DNA of 64,000 bases from Doris montereyensis (taxonomy: Eukaryota > Mollusca > Gastropoda > Nudibranchia > Dorididae). Of this stretch, positions 18,861 to 30,599 are shown one piece after another. Under the pieces are notes generated by a model that did no database searches, had not been told where the DNA came from, and was given only the letters and a program-made list of their open reading frames with translations. Each line of letters opens with the position of its first letter. Position 1 is the stretch's first letter. Position numbers and translations under genes: made by a program. Location: the NCBI GenBank assembly GCA_037039925.1, contig JAXRKP010000688.1, positions 1 to 64,000 on the forward strand, given 5' to 3'.

Positions 18861-21800
18861 GTAAGTGTCAGATTGATCTAAACTATATCGAAATAAATCT
18901 TTTCTTCATTCATGATACATTATGCATTGTAATTATGCTTTATGTTTTTTATGACTCTTTTGACCGATTGAGGCTATCCATGAATCACTTTCGTTGCCCA
19001 TGAATATTATTATTTGGATACTGGCGTGACCACTCGGTTACCATCCAACCTTCATGTCAAACTGATGTCAAATAGTCCTAATACTTTACATCTGTGCTTC
19101 ACTACTCATGCTGGTCATCAAATTTATTCTTTATTAATGTGGGTATTATGTGTTAGCATGTGTGTGTGTGCAAGAAAAGAGATACAAACATGACATTGAC
19201 TTGGATATGTAAGGTGAGGATATTCTTGGCCTTACCTATTGACTGAGTGACATGAAGGATTTTAACATGCATTGTCTCTGGATAAATCTCTGCTCACAGA
19301 GCAATCTCGTGTTTATGAGAAAAATATCCATAAAGTTGACGGTTCATGGTAACCCATTATAACGATGTCCATATTCCTACTATGGATAAGATATCTAGAT
19401 GGATTATAGTCTGTATCTCTCCCCCCCCCCCCACCCACCCACCCACATACACACTCACACAAGTGTGCTGGCTCAACTCCCTCGGGGAGCATATTATAGT
19501 ACACCAGCCTGTTTGGTGCTTCATACTGCCTGAGTCATGTGAGGAAAGCAGAGTGAAGTACCTTTCCTAAGAGTACATCTTTGTGAAAAAGCACCTGGGC
19601 CAGCCATGGGGCTTGAACCAGTGTCGTCGTGATTACAAACTCACAACACCATGTATCGCTTTGCCCTGCTTTCTTTGATGAAGAGTTATGACATCTGTTG
19701 CATTCTGTGGATTTTGTGGACTATCTCCAACGTGATTATGATGAGATTGATGCCTTCCAAGAGTTGGTAGAGTGTCGGATTGCCAGGCACATAACCCAAG
19801 CTTGATCGCTAATTCTGGACAAAGTTGGTTTGTTTTCTTTTTGGAGGTGGGGGGGGGGGTGACCCTCCTGTTGACCCAGCATCGGGGAAATAGAATAAGT
19901 AGCTGAGTACATTCAGATACGGCGAAAGTATAGATGGTGTGGAAAGCAGTGGTAAACCACCACTTTATGCCTAGAGAAATCAAGACATGTGGGACTTATT
20001 TTTGTTTTTTACCGTATGTATGTGATGAATGTCAATATTTATTTTAAAAGCATTTTGATGACATGCATGGTAGAAAGATTGATGTTTTATTTTTATATAG
20101 ATTAATGGACTATTTTGTTTTGTTTTTTTCAGGCATTCTATTACCCAGTCTGGTATTTTTCTTTTGGGACAATTTTTCCACTCTTCCTTTGGTAAGATTC
20201 TTTATTAAACTTTAGCAGAAATTTCTGGGAATGTTGAATTTTGTTTTACATTATACATAGTTTTCAAACATTCTGATCATGTAATCTTTCTCAATGCTTT
20301 TAATGTTTATTTACCATTAGCAATGATCAATGGTAATTATGAAACAAAAATCTATATATTACCTGTTTAACAGTAAATCTTACTTACCACCTGTAGACAG
20401 CTGGGCGTCACGATGCACAATGTTATGTGTAGACAAAATCAGCAAAGGTCATATTTCGTCATTCTTTCCAATAGTTCAAACGTGCATTACAAAAACAATT
20501 GAGGTAAATCATTGTCAGTCAAATATACTTGTCAACCAGTTGGTGAATGAGGAAACTTTCATTAACTTGCTGCATGCTTGTGAAAGTGGTAATTGATGGC
20601 CATTGGCTACATTAAGTTCTGCCCCCTGCAAAGGCTGATCTGTCCCTCGTTAAACTGATAAGACATTTTAAATTACTTGTATGACAGGATTAGATTTAAT
20701 CATGGTCAGACGTTTGCATGTTTGACAGGATAAGATTGAATCACGGTCATAGCCTTTTTTTCAGCTTTAACGTTTGCCATCCACCAGCTATCACAGTTTG
20801 CCAACTGTATTTCAATCTCGCAAAGGGTGTGTTCTTAGACCTCTACCGCTGTAATGAGTAGTAAAAGTAATAATTTGGAAGAAAAATACTAATAAATGAG
20901 AGAAGTAGAATGATTATCACACTAATCATCTAATTCCATTGATTTTGATGTAAATGAGATATTTTTTTTTTTAAACAACAATGTTTATGATATCAGACAC
21001 AAAGCATTTGAATATAGTAAAAGAAGATAATGCACTTAAACGTCTTTTTTTCAAAAGGGGAGGGAAGGAGATGCTATTTTGCAATAGTTTGCCTAAATAA
21101 AAGTCTTACTACTACTGTAGATACATGACTACTTAACCTCAGGCAAAGTGTGCTCTTTCTTATCCCTTTATATTTTTATTAATGTAATATTTATATCATT
21201 TTAAGGGAGCTAGAATAAAAGTTCATTTGCTTCTCTGTGAAATTTCCTTTTCATGATTTTCATTCTTATAATTATTTTAATTTACCAGTATTTGATTGTA
21301 TTTGACTTCTTTTTTTTTCTTTCTCTTTGGAATGTTACAGCTTATGTCTGTGTTGATTTCTGTCATTTATCTGGCAAGTTATCAGTTTATGGCCAGCATG
21401 GGAAAATCGACCTATAGCAATGGACAACTGGTGGATCCAGGAACAGATTTAAATATGCAAGCAGGCATGGCCGAGTAAGTTTTCACCAATGCTCTGTCGC
21501 AATGCTGATAGTCTTAAAAGTTTACGACAGTAGATATTGTCTTATCTTTGTATGAACATCAAGCATAAGAGTAAGCAAAGGGGGATAAGAGGAGTATGTG
21601 AGAGAGTTGAAAATATACCAATTACCAGAGTCTATTCAGTTGGTGCACAGGATCCCATGGAGTTTAAAAAATTTTGGATTTGATGTTCCCTACGTCCACA
21701 ACTATGATGATCTCGGGGTTTCGATAGTATTTTTGTTGTTGCCCGGACTGCCCTGTAAATAGCCAAGGGATCTTTAAGGTGCGCATGGTATTCTGATCTG

Positions 21801-23827
21801 CACATTGGACCCCTTCTTAGCGTCCGTTTCTAATGGGTATAGGTGTCTCGAACCACCTAACTGCACCGGGGGGGGGGGGGTAGATTTTATTCGAAAAAAC
21901 TTGAGAAATTTGTTCAATCGTCGGGCGGAGCTTGAACCCATGGCATTTGGGTTGAGAGGCCTACACCTTGCCTTTGAAATACTGAGTCCCCCTCCATGGA
22001 GGAGTGAGAGTTGACAAAAATATATCCATGGGCTATTTCATTGAAGGAGATGAAATCAAAATATGAGTATAGAAAACCTTACAAGTAGCAAGACTGACAA
22101 GCCCAACTTAGTTTAACTATTTCCGGAATGTCACTAAATCCGGGGACTCGATAGTTCAGAGACAAGGTTTCGGCCTCTCAACCCAAAAGATTTTAGGTTC
22201 ACATTTATTTTCTTGTTGTTTTGAGTGCAATCTGCCCCTCTGATCCAGGTACGTAGATCGACACCTAGTGACATCGGAAACAGATGATAAAAAGGAAGTC
22301 TTGTTTGAAGATCACATCACTTTGTACACGTTAAAGATCGCTTGGCTGTTTACAGGGCAGTCCGGGCAAAATTGAAAATCCTACCAAAAACCCTGAGATC
22401 ATCATGTATATGTGAATGTGGGTAAATCAAAGATATAAAGAATTTGTAAGTTTAACGTGGGATTTACTGGGTTTGGATCTCTCAGTATTTTTACTTTTCT
22501 ACATTTTTTTTAGTGAGAAAAAAGGGTCTCACCGTATTTACTGTATTTCAATATGTTAATCTTGCATCATTTACAGCCATAATTTACCAAATGTTTTGAT
22601 GACATTGTTGATTAATATTGTCCATGACTAAGATATAGTTATAATTGAATCAAATATGCGTTGTCCAAATTTAACTGTAAGAAGAGACCTACTAAATGTC
22701 ACTAATATATCGTTATGCTCCGTAATATTTTTAATGATTTACATAATGTGTCATTAAAGCCCAAAGAGTTGGAGCATATTCCGGTTTCTATAGCATGAAG
22801 TGGAACAGGTGATAATAATGACCTCCTAGACAGGAAGCTAGTCTGACGCAAGTTTTTACTCCTCAACTAGTGCTTGTACCCATTTGCACCTGGGTTGTGC
22901 GGGAAAGTGCGTGCTAAGTGTCTTTCCCAAGGAACACAATGTTGAACCTAGGTGTGATAAGATTCGAACCTGGGACCTCCCGATCCCAAGTCCGGCAGCC
23001 TAACCACTTGGCCATCAATGCCACACAATATGGTAAATGTCTAAAATGGGTAATTTAAATTAGTGAAGGTGTTTACAATGTTAATGATTGATAATTACTT
23101 ATAATTATTATACTTTTCCCTTTCCAGGCACACCAAAGACATAATTTTACTGACTGCCATTGTCCAATTATGTTCCCTGGTTTCCAATTATTTCTGGCTG
23201 TGTCTGCTTCTTGTAAGTATAAACTTATGACATTGATTTATAAGTATGGAATAATACTAATGGTTGGTATGCTCCGTAAATATTGTTAACTGAGCTGTAT
23301 GTGTCATTTGCAGGCAAAATCTCAACAAAATTTATTTTGAATAGGCATTGAAGCTAAACCATAGTGTTATGAGCTTGAAGTCACAATGACACTGGTTCAA
23401 GATAGAGCTGGGCAAAGTTTGAGCGGCAGATCAAGCTTTTGATCTTTCTAGTGAACTTCAAAGATCGAGCCTGGCAGGCAAGACGGAGCTCGATCTTATG
23501 TCATCACGAGAATAGCAGAGGCAGCAGAGGTAGCAGCAGCGTAAACAACAAAGTTTTTTTTTAGTGAGACTACAGAAAGCAACGTACGAGAAATAAATCA
23601 TGCATCTGTTGCATGTATTGTAGGCCTATAGTGTGCAACGTGGGATCCAAAATTTGTTTCCTTCTACTTCTACTTCTTCTCATTTGTCTTCATTCTATTT
23701 CTCTCCTTCTTCACAAAATCTTTAATATGAATGCATAATATTAATATATAGTATATTATACTTCTAGGTCTACTTTACCATTACTTATAACGATAGGAAT
23801 ACAAACACCAAAATTAATAATAGTACT

Positions 23828-23890
<63 letters not shown>

Positions 23891-24891
23891 TCGGTACTAC
23901 TACATATATAAGCTAAATAATAACAAATACAATACTAAGCTAGGATAAAATCTAAATCTAGATGAGACTATGCATGTAGGCCTATTAAGATATGCGGTAG
24001 GTTTAGATCTGAATCCAGTATATATAGTAAAGGGGAAGAGGGCGTTTATTCTAGATCTATATCTAGAGCGTTTTCCTTGTAATCTGCTAATAAATGGGTT
24101 GTTTCAATTGTTTCGTCTGATTTGCTACTTCTTTCACTTCCTCTGCATTTGTGTGCTGTTAAGTTTCTGTAATCTGCAATGATTCATCCTTTTCAACCCA
24201 AAAAGTTTGAACGTTTAAACTAAAAACGAGAAGCAACACAAGACCAGACTTCGAAGGTCGAACGATAAAAGCTTGAAGCAGTGCAAGATCGAACTTTGAA
24301 GGTCGATCTTAGACGAGGCATCTATTGGCTTATTAAGATCGAAGCAACATAGGATTGGACTTCGAAGGTCGATCTTTAATCAAGGCCTTCTATTGGCTTA
24401 CTAGGAACGAAACAACTTAGGCTCGAAGTTCGAGTCGAGCCTCGACTCATCGGAAGTGGGGAAAACATGGCAAGTGGCGACGCCTCTCTCTCACGTCATC
24501 ACTTTGATATTTTGAGGTTGGCAGATCTGTATGGTTTGTTTACCATATGCCTGTAGCATTTTTTGTCTGTTTGTTCACTGTTAAAATACCTTGTTTTTCC
24601 AATCATATTTTTTATCCTTCTTATTGATGGTGTGCAAATAGCAAACATATGGGCTCCTTCCATCACTTCTTTTTGCATTCACAGGCGCCAGGCCGGGCTT
24701 TCTACATGCTGTGGGTGAATATATTGGGTCCATGGTTCTTTTCTCCTGCCGAGGAAGAGCAGGTGGATGAAAAGAAAGCGAAAAAAGATGGAAAGGAAAA
24801 TGAGACGTCAACAGATAGTCAGATGAAATTAAGCGGATGCGTTAGTGTTTGTTTTAAAAAGTCCTTGTTGTTGTGTTTTAGTTCTGTGTAA
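18762..24891 (+). CDS. TMEM208: TMEM208, ER multi-pass membrane protein
   Basis: Five exons read as TMEM208 (Snd2-related), a small ER membrane protein implicated in SRP-independent targeting of tail-anchored and other proteins. The N-terminal signature PTKGKQGTRGKKLIAEEN is followed by hydrophobic segments in exons 2-3 and 4 and an ASYQFMASM…DPGTDLNMQAGMAEH segment. A further pair of hydrophobic segments comes before the signature APGRAFYMLWVNILGPWFF, and then a charged Lys/Glu-rich tail. That order matches the human 173-residue protein; here the C-terminal tail is longer by about 20 residues. Exon junctions 2/3, 4/5 and 5/6 are in phase. Exon 3 (59 nt) ends in phase 2 while exon 4 starts in phase 0, so one base is missing at that junction. 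The first exon is only a candidate. A poly(A) signal AATAAA follows at 25043. Confidence 0.92.
19390..19660 (-). repeat. tRNA-derived SINE, family B
   Basis: Contains GATGGATTATAGTCTGTATC, the CACACAAGTGTGCTGGCTCA core and the box-B-bearing GGGGCTTGAACCAGTGTCGT, GATTACAAACTCACAAC in reverse orientation. A C-rich stretch interrupts it at 19422-19441. In TMEM208 intron 2. Confidence 0.65.
20133..20191 (+). CDS. TMEM208: TMEM208 exon 3
   Basis: Acceptor TTTTTTCAG, donor TTTG|GTAAGA, 59 nt. Encodes AFYYPVWYFSFGTIFPLFL and two bases of Trp. The hydrophobic segment aligns in length with the human one only if a single G follows in exon 4. Confidence 0.8.
21341..21474 (+). CDS. TMEM208: TMEM208 exon 4
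   Basis: Acceptor GTTACAG, donor GCCGA|GTAAGT, 134 nt. In phase 0 it encodes LMSVLISVIYLASYQFMASM, GKSTYSNGQLVDPGTDLNMQ, AGMA. Entering from exon 3 in phase 2 would give a stop after five codons, so one base is missing at 21340/21341 or in exon 3. Confidence 0.9.
21650..22010 (-). repeat. tRNA-derived SINE, family C
   Basis: Body: TTGCCCGGACTGCCCTGTAA, ATAGCCAAGGGATCTTTAAG. Read on the minus strand the head is GGGGGACTCAGTATTTCAAA, GGCAAGGTGTAGGCCTCTCA, ACCCAAATGCCATGGGTTCA, with box A and box B spaced as in a tRNA. In TMEM208 intron 4. Confidence 0.75.
22145..22420 (+). repeat. tRNA-derived SINE, family C (opposite orientation)
   Basis: Head GACTCGATAGTTCAGAGACA, AGGTTTCGGCCTCTCAACCC, AAAAGATTTTAGGTTCACAT on the plus strand; body ends GGGCAGTCCGGGCAAAATTG, CCTACCAAAAACC. 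With the minus copy 130 bp upstream it forms a large inverted repeat inside TMEM208 intron 4. Confidence 0.75.
22775..23030 (-). repeat. tRNA-derived SINE, family A
   Basis: On the minus strand: TGGCATTGATGGCCAAGTGG, TTAGGCTGCCGGACTTGGGA, then GGTTCGAATC (box B), TGTTCCTTGGGAAAGACACT, GGGTACAAGCACTAG, and GTCATTATTATCACCTGTTC. The head resembles a Leu/Ser-type tRNA. This is the most complete copy in the window. Confidence 0.8.
23128..23212 (+). CDS. TMEM208: TMEM208 exon 5
   Basis: Acceptor TTTCCAG, donor CTT|GTAAGT, 85 nt. Completes Glu, then HTKDIILLTAIVQLCSLVSN and YFWLCLLL, hydrophobic as in the family. Confidence 0.92.
23828..23890. repeat. (CTA)n microsatellite
   Basis: About 21 CTA units in TMEM208 intron 5. 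Confidence 0.97.
24190..24445. repeat. Short repeated motif block, TMEM208 intron 5
   Basis: GACTTCGAAGGTCGAACGAT, GAACTTTGAAGGTCGATCTT and GACTTCGAAGGTCGATCTTT occur at roughly 50-60 bp intervals, along with two TTCTATTGGCTTA / TCTATTGGCTTA copies. Related GATCGAGC motifs occur at 23450-23490. Confidence 0.5.
24685..24891 (+). CDS. TMEM208: TMEM208 last coding exon
   Basis: Acceptor TTCACAG. Encodes APGRAFYMLWVNILGPWFFS, PAEEEQVDEKKAKKDGKENE, TSTDSQMKLS and then GCVSVCFKKSLLLCFSSV to TAA. The human protein ends close to the Gln-Met-Lys position, so the last 18 mostly hydrophobic residues are an unusual extension. Confidence 0.85.
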   Translation, partial: APGRAFYMLWVNILGPWFFSPAEEEQVDEKKAKKDGKENETSTDSQMKLSGCVSVCFKKSLLLCFSSV

Positions 24892-25042
24892 TGATGTCAT
24901 CACTGTTTTGAGTGACCTGATGGCAGTCTACATTCTTGTTGTACGATAGTTTTTGTTAAACTGCCATTTCTTGAATGTAATTGCTGTCAGTCATATTTAA
25001 GAAGAAAGCAAATTTCTTATTTGAAGAGTCAGGACAGATTGA

Positions 25043-25048
25043 AATAAA
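25043..25048 (+). terminator. Candidate poly(A) signal of TMEM208
   Basis: AATAAA lies about 150 nt after the stop codon and is the first canonical hexamer downstream. Confidence 0.5.
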
Positions 25049-25049
25049 A

Positions 25050-27300
25050 TCATGTCATCCAATGATTTGAAAAGTTTCATGTTACAAAATGGCAATTGTT
25101 GCATGGTTATTACTCTCTCTCTCTCTCTCTTCGTCTCTCTCTCTCCCTCTATCTTTGATCTCAGCTATACAGATTGTCAAATTGAAACTATCTACTGCAT
25201 TTTAAAATCAAACCAAAGGTTTCTCGTAATTAGAATTAGAGATTTCAGCGCTAAAATCTTGTTTTTTGAAAGTGAAAATGGGATATGAGATTTCAATAAT
25301 TCCAAGATATCATTTTCATATATAAAACATTTATTATTGACACTTTGAATTGCATCGTCGCCATCGGTTTCAGTCTAAAACAACAGTTTTACAGAGGCAG
25401 CAACTTAACATTGCCATCTTCGTCAAGAAACTGTATTTCATAAAAATGCATAAACTGTAGTGGTTTTATATTTATTTATTTTGTTGTCTCTGTCAGCGTT
25501 GTTACTTGCCAGTGTATGTGCACAAGAGTCGCCAGATTTCTTCATGAAATGTTGATTCTGCTGAATGTTTGTCATTATTAAATTTGCTGTAAAAACTGAT
25601 TATCTGTCTTAATAAGTAGACCCTCTCTTTTAGTACAACTTGGTCCTGTCCCGATGGATTCTTATTAATCGTGACGGTTCTAATGTACATCTCCTTACAA
25701 GTTTTAAATTGTCAGAATTCATGTGCACATGTTCGAGTTTCATTTTGACTGTTTTATTTTGTAAAAAGCCTCTTTTATTACCATCTTTTTTATGACATCA
25801 TTTAACATTGTTATGCATATAAATAATGTATATATGCTAATGCGTAGTTAAGTGAGTCAATCTTGACATGATTTGAAGCCCCTAACGATCACAAGTTTTT
25901 AGTGCCTTTTAGACTTACACCCTACAAGTATCAATGGTCACCTTGGTGAATTGCATCAAAAGAAAAGAAAAACTTGTCAGTGTGAGGTGAGATGACTCTA
26001 ATTTGATCAATTTTAAAATAGAAACAGCTTACTGTTGTGTGAGAAGTTTTAGTTAAATACGGAAATGAATGTGATGGAGAGTAAGGGCAGATATCTGTAC
26101 CATGCTCTCCGTGTCCCAACTGTGTCAAAAAAATGATGTGTGGGGCCAATGCGCATACGGGTATGATGTGTGAGTTTACAACAAAGCAGATGTCACATCA
26201 GATTCTAGTAATAATTATCGAGGTACTGATTATCAATTGCCTTGGAATCGTTGCTATAGTCTTTTCTTTTTATGAACAATTATATACGGTACTTCTAGTT
26301 CTAGCTTAATAGAATGTTTCAAATTCACGTATAAGAAAGATTTTTTTATCTGATGGGAAATATTTGTTATAGCAAAAGGATGCACTCAAAATCAAAAAAG
26401 ATTTTGAAGTGCACGTTTTGTTCGAATTTCCATGTTTTCTTATCAAGAAAAAAAAAACGGTCTAATGCTTATGTATCAATTTTTATGTGCACTTCTGTTT
26501 CACTGTGGGTAGTATTTTTGCTTTTTTTTGTTTTTTTCTCAGCTCTAGTTTGAACGAGAATGAGTAAATGAAAATATGAATTGAAATTAATAAATTTGTC
26601 AGACAGCAACTGATTCACTGTGTATCATCATACTAATAATAGTAATAAAATAATATTAGATTTTTATTGTTGTCTGCACCACTTACGCATGATATTTTGC
26701 GTTTATGTTATGAAAGCTTTTAACACCCACCTTGTTCGTAATACTTTTTAAAGAAAAAATGTTTAGACTATTTGTATGCAACGTGATTGGATGAGCAGTA
26801 TTGGTCGTCCTTGTGTGTATGCATAATTCATATCTGTTAGACTGGTAGTTTCAGTGAAATTGTTGTAATTAAATGGCTCATATGTTCACTATTGAGCATG
26901 AGGATTGACAGGATATGACCTTGGATGTTTGTCTCAGAATTGACACATGATGAAAATGATCTTTATTGGATTGTCTTTTCTTTTCCCATTCATTTGTAAA
27001 AACAGTAAAAGTTCACTTGAGGCTAGTTATTTTGATTTCTAGCAATTCTTTTCATGCCACGGACAAAAACTCGTTTTGAACATGGACAATAATAAAAGTA
27101 GAATGTATATTACTGCTACTACTACTACTACTAGACATGACTTAAAAGTATTTGACACCTTCATATTTGGTAGTGCTCGGATAGACAAAAAAGCTAAATG
27201 ACTGAAGACTGACACAATTGTCCTAGCATTGTTCACTACAGTATGTTATCTGTTCTCACCTGTTGTCATTTCTAACAAAAATATCATTCATTTTGAGGCC
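25050..27300. other. Intergenic AT-rich region, nothing assigned
   Basis: Downstream of TMEM208. Only a short TC run (25112-25145) and a CTA run (27115-27132) stand out. Short open frames give no recognisable domain. Confidence 0.4.
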
Positions 27301-27309
27301 AATAATGGA

Positions 27310-27495
27310 TAGGTCTGAAGTAGCACTACAAAGAGAAAGCGTGCCTTTATGAGTGCCGACTGTGTCTTTACACAGTTATTATATATAGTATTCAGTAATA
27401 GGATACAGTAAAACTTTATTCAGCAGATGCGGGCACGTCTTTATACAGAATGTGGTTTTATTTCTGCGCAGCATGCGTTTATCCAGCGACTACTG
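27310..27495 (-). mobile_element. MITE family M2, truncated copy
   Basis: Ends GCGTTTATCCAGCGACTACTG followed by TA. It matches the reverse complement of the element at 28087-28441, including ACAGAGAAGAAGAGTGCCTT-like and ACTATATATTA-like internal blocks, but lacks one terminus. Confidence 0.65.
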
Positions 27496-28086
27496 TACCA
27501 ATATGTCACTGTTAGTGTTACGGAGATGATCACATTCTTTTATTATAAGAACTAATACTTATAGTGACAGGCCTTCATGAAAAGCGTATCTAAGTTTTCT
27601 TTTGACGTACTTTAATTTCATCTTGCTTATTAGAACTTTCTCCTCAGAGTGAACATGCGAAACACAAGAGCTCTTCACTTCAACTCACGTTGGTGTATAA
27701 ATTTTAATTTGTTTAGTTGCTAGGCATTGTTAATAAGGATGCATTCAAAAGTCATGTATTATTTAAATTATTACCATATTTTTTGTGTCCCTTTTTGGAA
27801 ATTGTCTTCCTTCCTTTCCTAATCCATTTTAAAAAAATGACATTGGCAGTGTTGTTTGTGGTGGAGGTGTCATTTGTCCAAATAAAAATTCCATTTTAGA
27901 AATTCAAATTTTGAGTTATTGAGCTGTTTATAAACTATTGTTTTGTGAATATATAACATTTTGTGGATTTAAGAACATAAATGGATTAGTCTTTTAAATG
28001 GAGAAGGTGCAAGGTCATGAATATTTTGCAGTCATTATGAATAATCACCTTTAGAGGCAATCTTAGATGATTTAATAAAACACATA

Positions 28087-28441
28087 CAGTAGTCGCTGGA
28101 TAAACGCACACTTCATAAAAACACACTCTGCATTAAACACACGCCTTCCTCTCTTGACCAAATTTTTACTATATATTAGTGTGTAACAGTCGACACGCAT
28201 AAAATAAAGGCACTCTTCTTCTCTGTAATGCAACTTGATACCCATCCATTAGAGGCTTAAAACAAGTCTTTTGTTAAGTTTTTGTCTGAAATAATAACAC
28301 GAGAACAGATGGCACACTCTGTATAAACACACACCCACATCCGCTGACCAAATTTTTTACTATATATAATTAAAGTGTTCCCATAAACACACAGTATTCA
28401 TATAAGCATGCTTTTTCCTGCGCCCCATCCAGCGACTACTG
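28087..28441. mobile_element. MITE family M2 (pogo/Tigger-like ends), 355 bp
   Basis: Left end CAGTAGTCGCTGGATAAACG and right end CATCCAGCGACTACTG are inverted repeats flanked by TA on both sides, as expected for Tc1/mariner-pogo elements. Inside, a CACACTCTG…GACCAAATTTTTACTATATAT block occurs twice in direct orientation. It has no coding capacity. Confidence 0.8.
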
Positions 28442-28719
28442 TACTAAAGCAAGCAACAATGAACAAACAGTTAAAAGCAGAGACTGTTTTGTGGTATTCT
28501 AAGTCGGCAGTAAAATATAAAATGAAAGTGAAAAGACGATGAACGGAGCAACAAAGCATGTGACAAGATCATGAACTTCAACTCGCAGGTGTGACATGCC
28601 ATTTTCTTTAATAGAATTGGTCGTATGCACAGAAATAATACATGTATTATTACATGTTACCGTTATTAGAAGAAACATAATCTCACAACAATGTTGGAAC
28701 AGGACGTAAAAAAATAACA

Positions 28720-29005
28720 GCAATTGAAGGGGTTATTTCAATAGTGTGCCTATGTCACAATTACGTCCTTTAGAGAAAAATGCCAAAAACCATGGATTTT
28801 GGCACTTCTTGGCTTTGGGAATTCCAAGTTTCAAACTGCTGTAAACGTTTTATGTTTTCATCATATCATTTTCACACTTTTCAGGAAGCATGATTTCCAT
28901 TCCCTAGGACTCTTTGTGTGATTTCCATTCCTAGGACTCTTTGTCTGGTTTTTCACGAAAATGGACATAAGCACACTATTGAACTGACCCCTTCAATTTA
29001 TGACA
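28720..29005. mobile_element. MITE family M1, most complete copy
   Basis: Terminal inverted repeats of about 35 bp: left AATTGAAGGGGTTATTTCAA, TAGTGTGCCTATGTC; right complement AATTGAAGGGGTCAGTTCAA, TAGTGTGCTTATGTC. Internal text includes a direct duplication of CATGATTTCCATTCCCTAGG. No coding capacity. Other copies lie at 10515-10705 and 35418-35670. Confidence 0.75.
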
Positions 29006-29954
29006 TTTCAGTCTCTCTCACCTCCCTACACCTCCTTCCCATATCCTAAATCATTGTGATGAAAAGCATAAGGTCACCAAACACAATTTATGGGAATGGT
29101 CAATGGTAGGTAGAATTAGAATATAATAATGACACTATGCAGAGTATTCAGAATTAGGATATAATAGTGACACTATGCAGAGAATTCAGAATTAGAATAC
29201 AATAGTGACACTATGCAGAGTATTCAACAAATAGCTTGCAACCAATAAAGAAAAAGGTGAAGCAAGCCTCACCACTTAAACTTAAACCAATATTCTCAAT
29301 CATTCACGTCTCCAGCAACCCTCACCTCTATTTTAACTTGTCATCAAAGATAGAAATGCACATACCAGTATTACCAGTTGGTTAAAATGCCACACACCAC
29401 CCAAATGAGAGTTGTCTCTAAAAATTGAAACGGCAATGTGCCTGACGCCAACCGAATGATGATGTATTGCTCTCTTTGAACATTTTATGACATTGAAACA
29501 AACGGAAAATGTACGAGATTTTACAGGTGTATCTACAAATTAGAGAATCACGCTTGTATAAGTTGTAAGTTACAGCTCAAATGACAATTGAGTTCTTGAA
29601 TCTATTTTCCGAATTAAAAAAAAAAAGCATGAACCAAACTTTATCTTCTTCACACCCAACCACCTCAGCAACTACACATGGAAGCACCCCCTATCTTTTG
29701 TTCACTTTCGTTTTCTGGTGCTTTTATGCCTTTTCTAAACCAAGATTGATGACAAAATTATTTCCTTGAATGAATCTAATACTGAATTTTCATGTGGACA
29801 GGCCAAAATCTATTACATATCTTCGTGACTCAGACAACATTGACTTTAGTGCTGTGAGCACTTAAAGTAAGACATCAATCTTCTTTTTTCCCTTCTCCAT
29901 CTCTCTTGGCCTACTGCTAATAATTCTCTTTTTATTTCTTTTTCACCATTTTCT

Positions 29955-30275
29955 GTGCAGGTATTTGGTCCCTAATATTTATAATACTCCCATGTACTAA
30001 TATCTAAGGCCCCTAATATTTATAATACTTCCATGTACCAATATCTAAGGTCCCTAATATGTATAATACTCCCATATACTAATAGTAATACCAATATCTA
30101 AGGTCCCTAATATTTATAATACTCCCATATGCCAACATTTAAGGTCTCTAATATTTATAATACTCCCATATATACTAATACCAATATCTAAGGTCCCTTA
30201 TATTCATAATACTCCCATATGCTAATACCAATATCTAAGGTCCCTAATATTCATAATACTCCCATATACTAATAT
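29955..30275. repeat. Tandem array, ~41 bp unit
   Basis: About seven copies of GGTCCCTAATATTTATAATA, CTCCCATATACTAATATCTA, with some copies carrying an extra ACCAATA. Confidence 0.9.
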
Positions 30276-30599
30276 CTCAACATGACTGAACACAACAGGA
30301 AACTAAACACATTGAGAGCTAATAGGGGTCAATTATGTAGAAGACAGGCATGTCCTTACATAATGATGTCTTCTATTCCTTTCTTCAGTCATTTGAAAAC
30401 TCCACTGTGTCAGTAACTCAAAAGATACTGATTTTTTTACATTCATCAGCTTCACTCAGTAGATGGGCACATTGTATTTGCGCAAAGACACACACACACA
30501 CACACAAAGTTCCTGCTTATTTATTATACAAAAATATCACAAATAAAAACAAAACCAATATGCGAGGAGGAAAAACAAAAATTCTCTCCAATTCTATAA

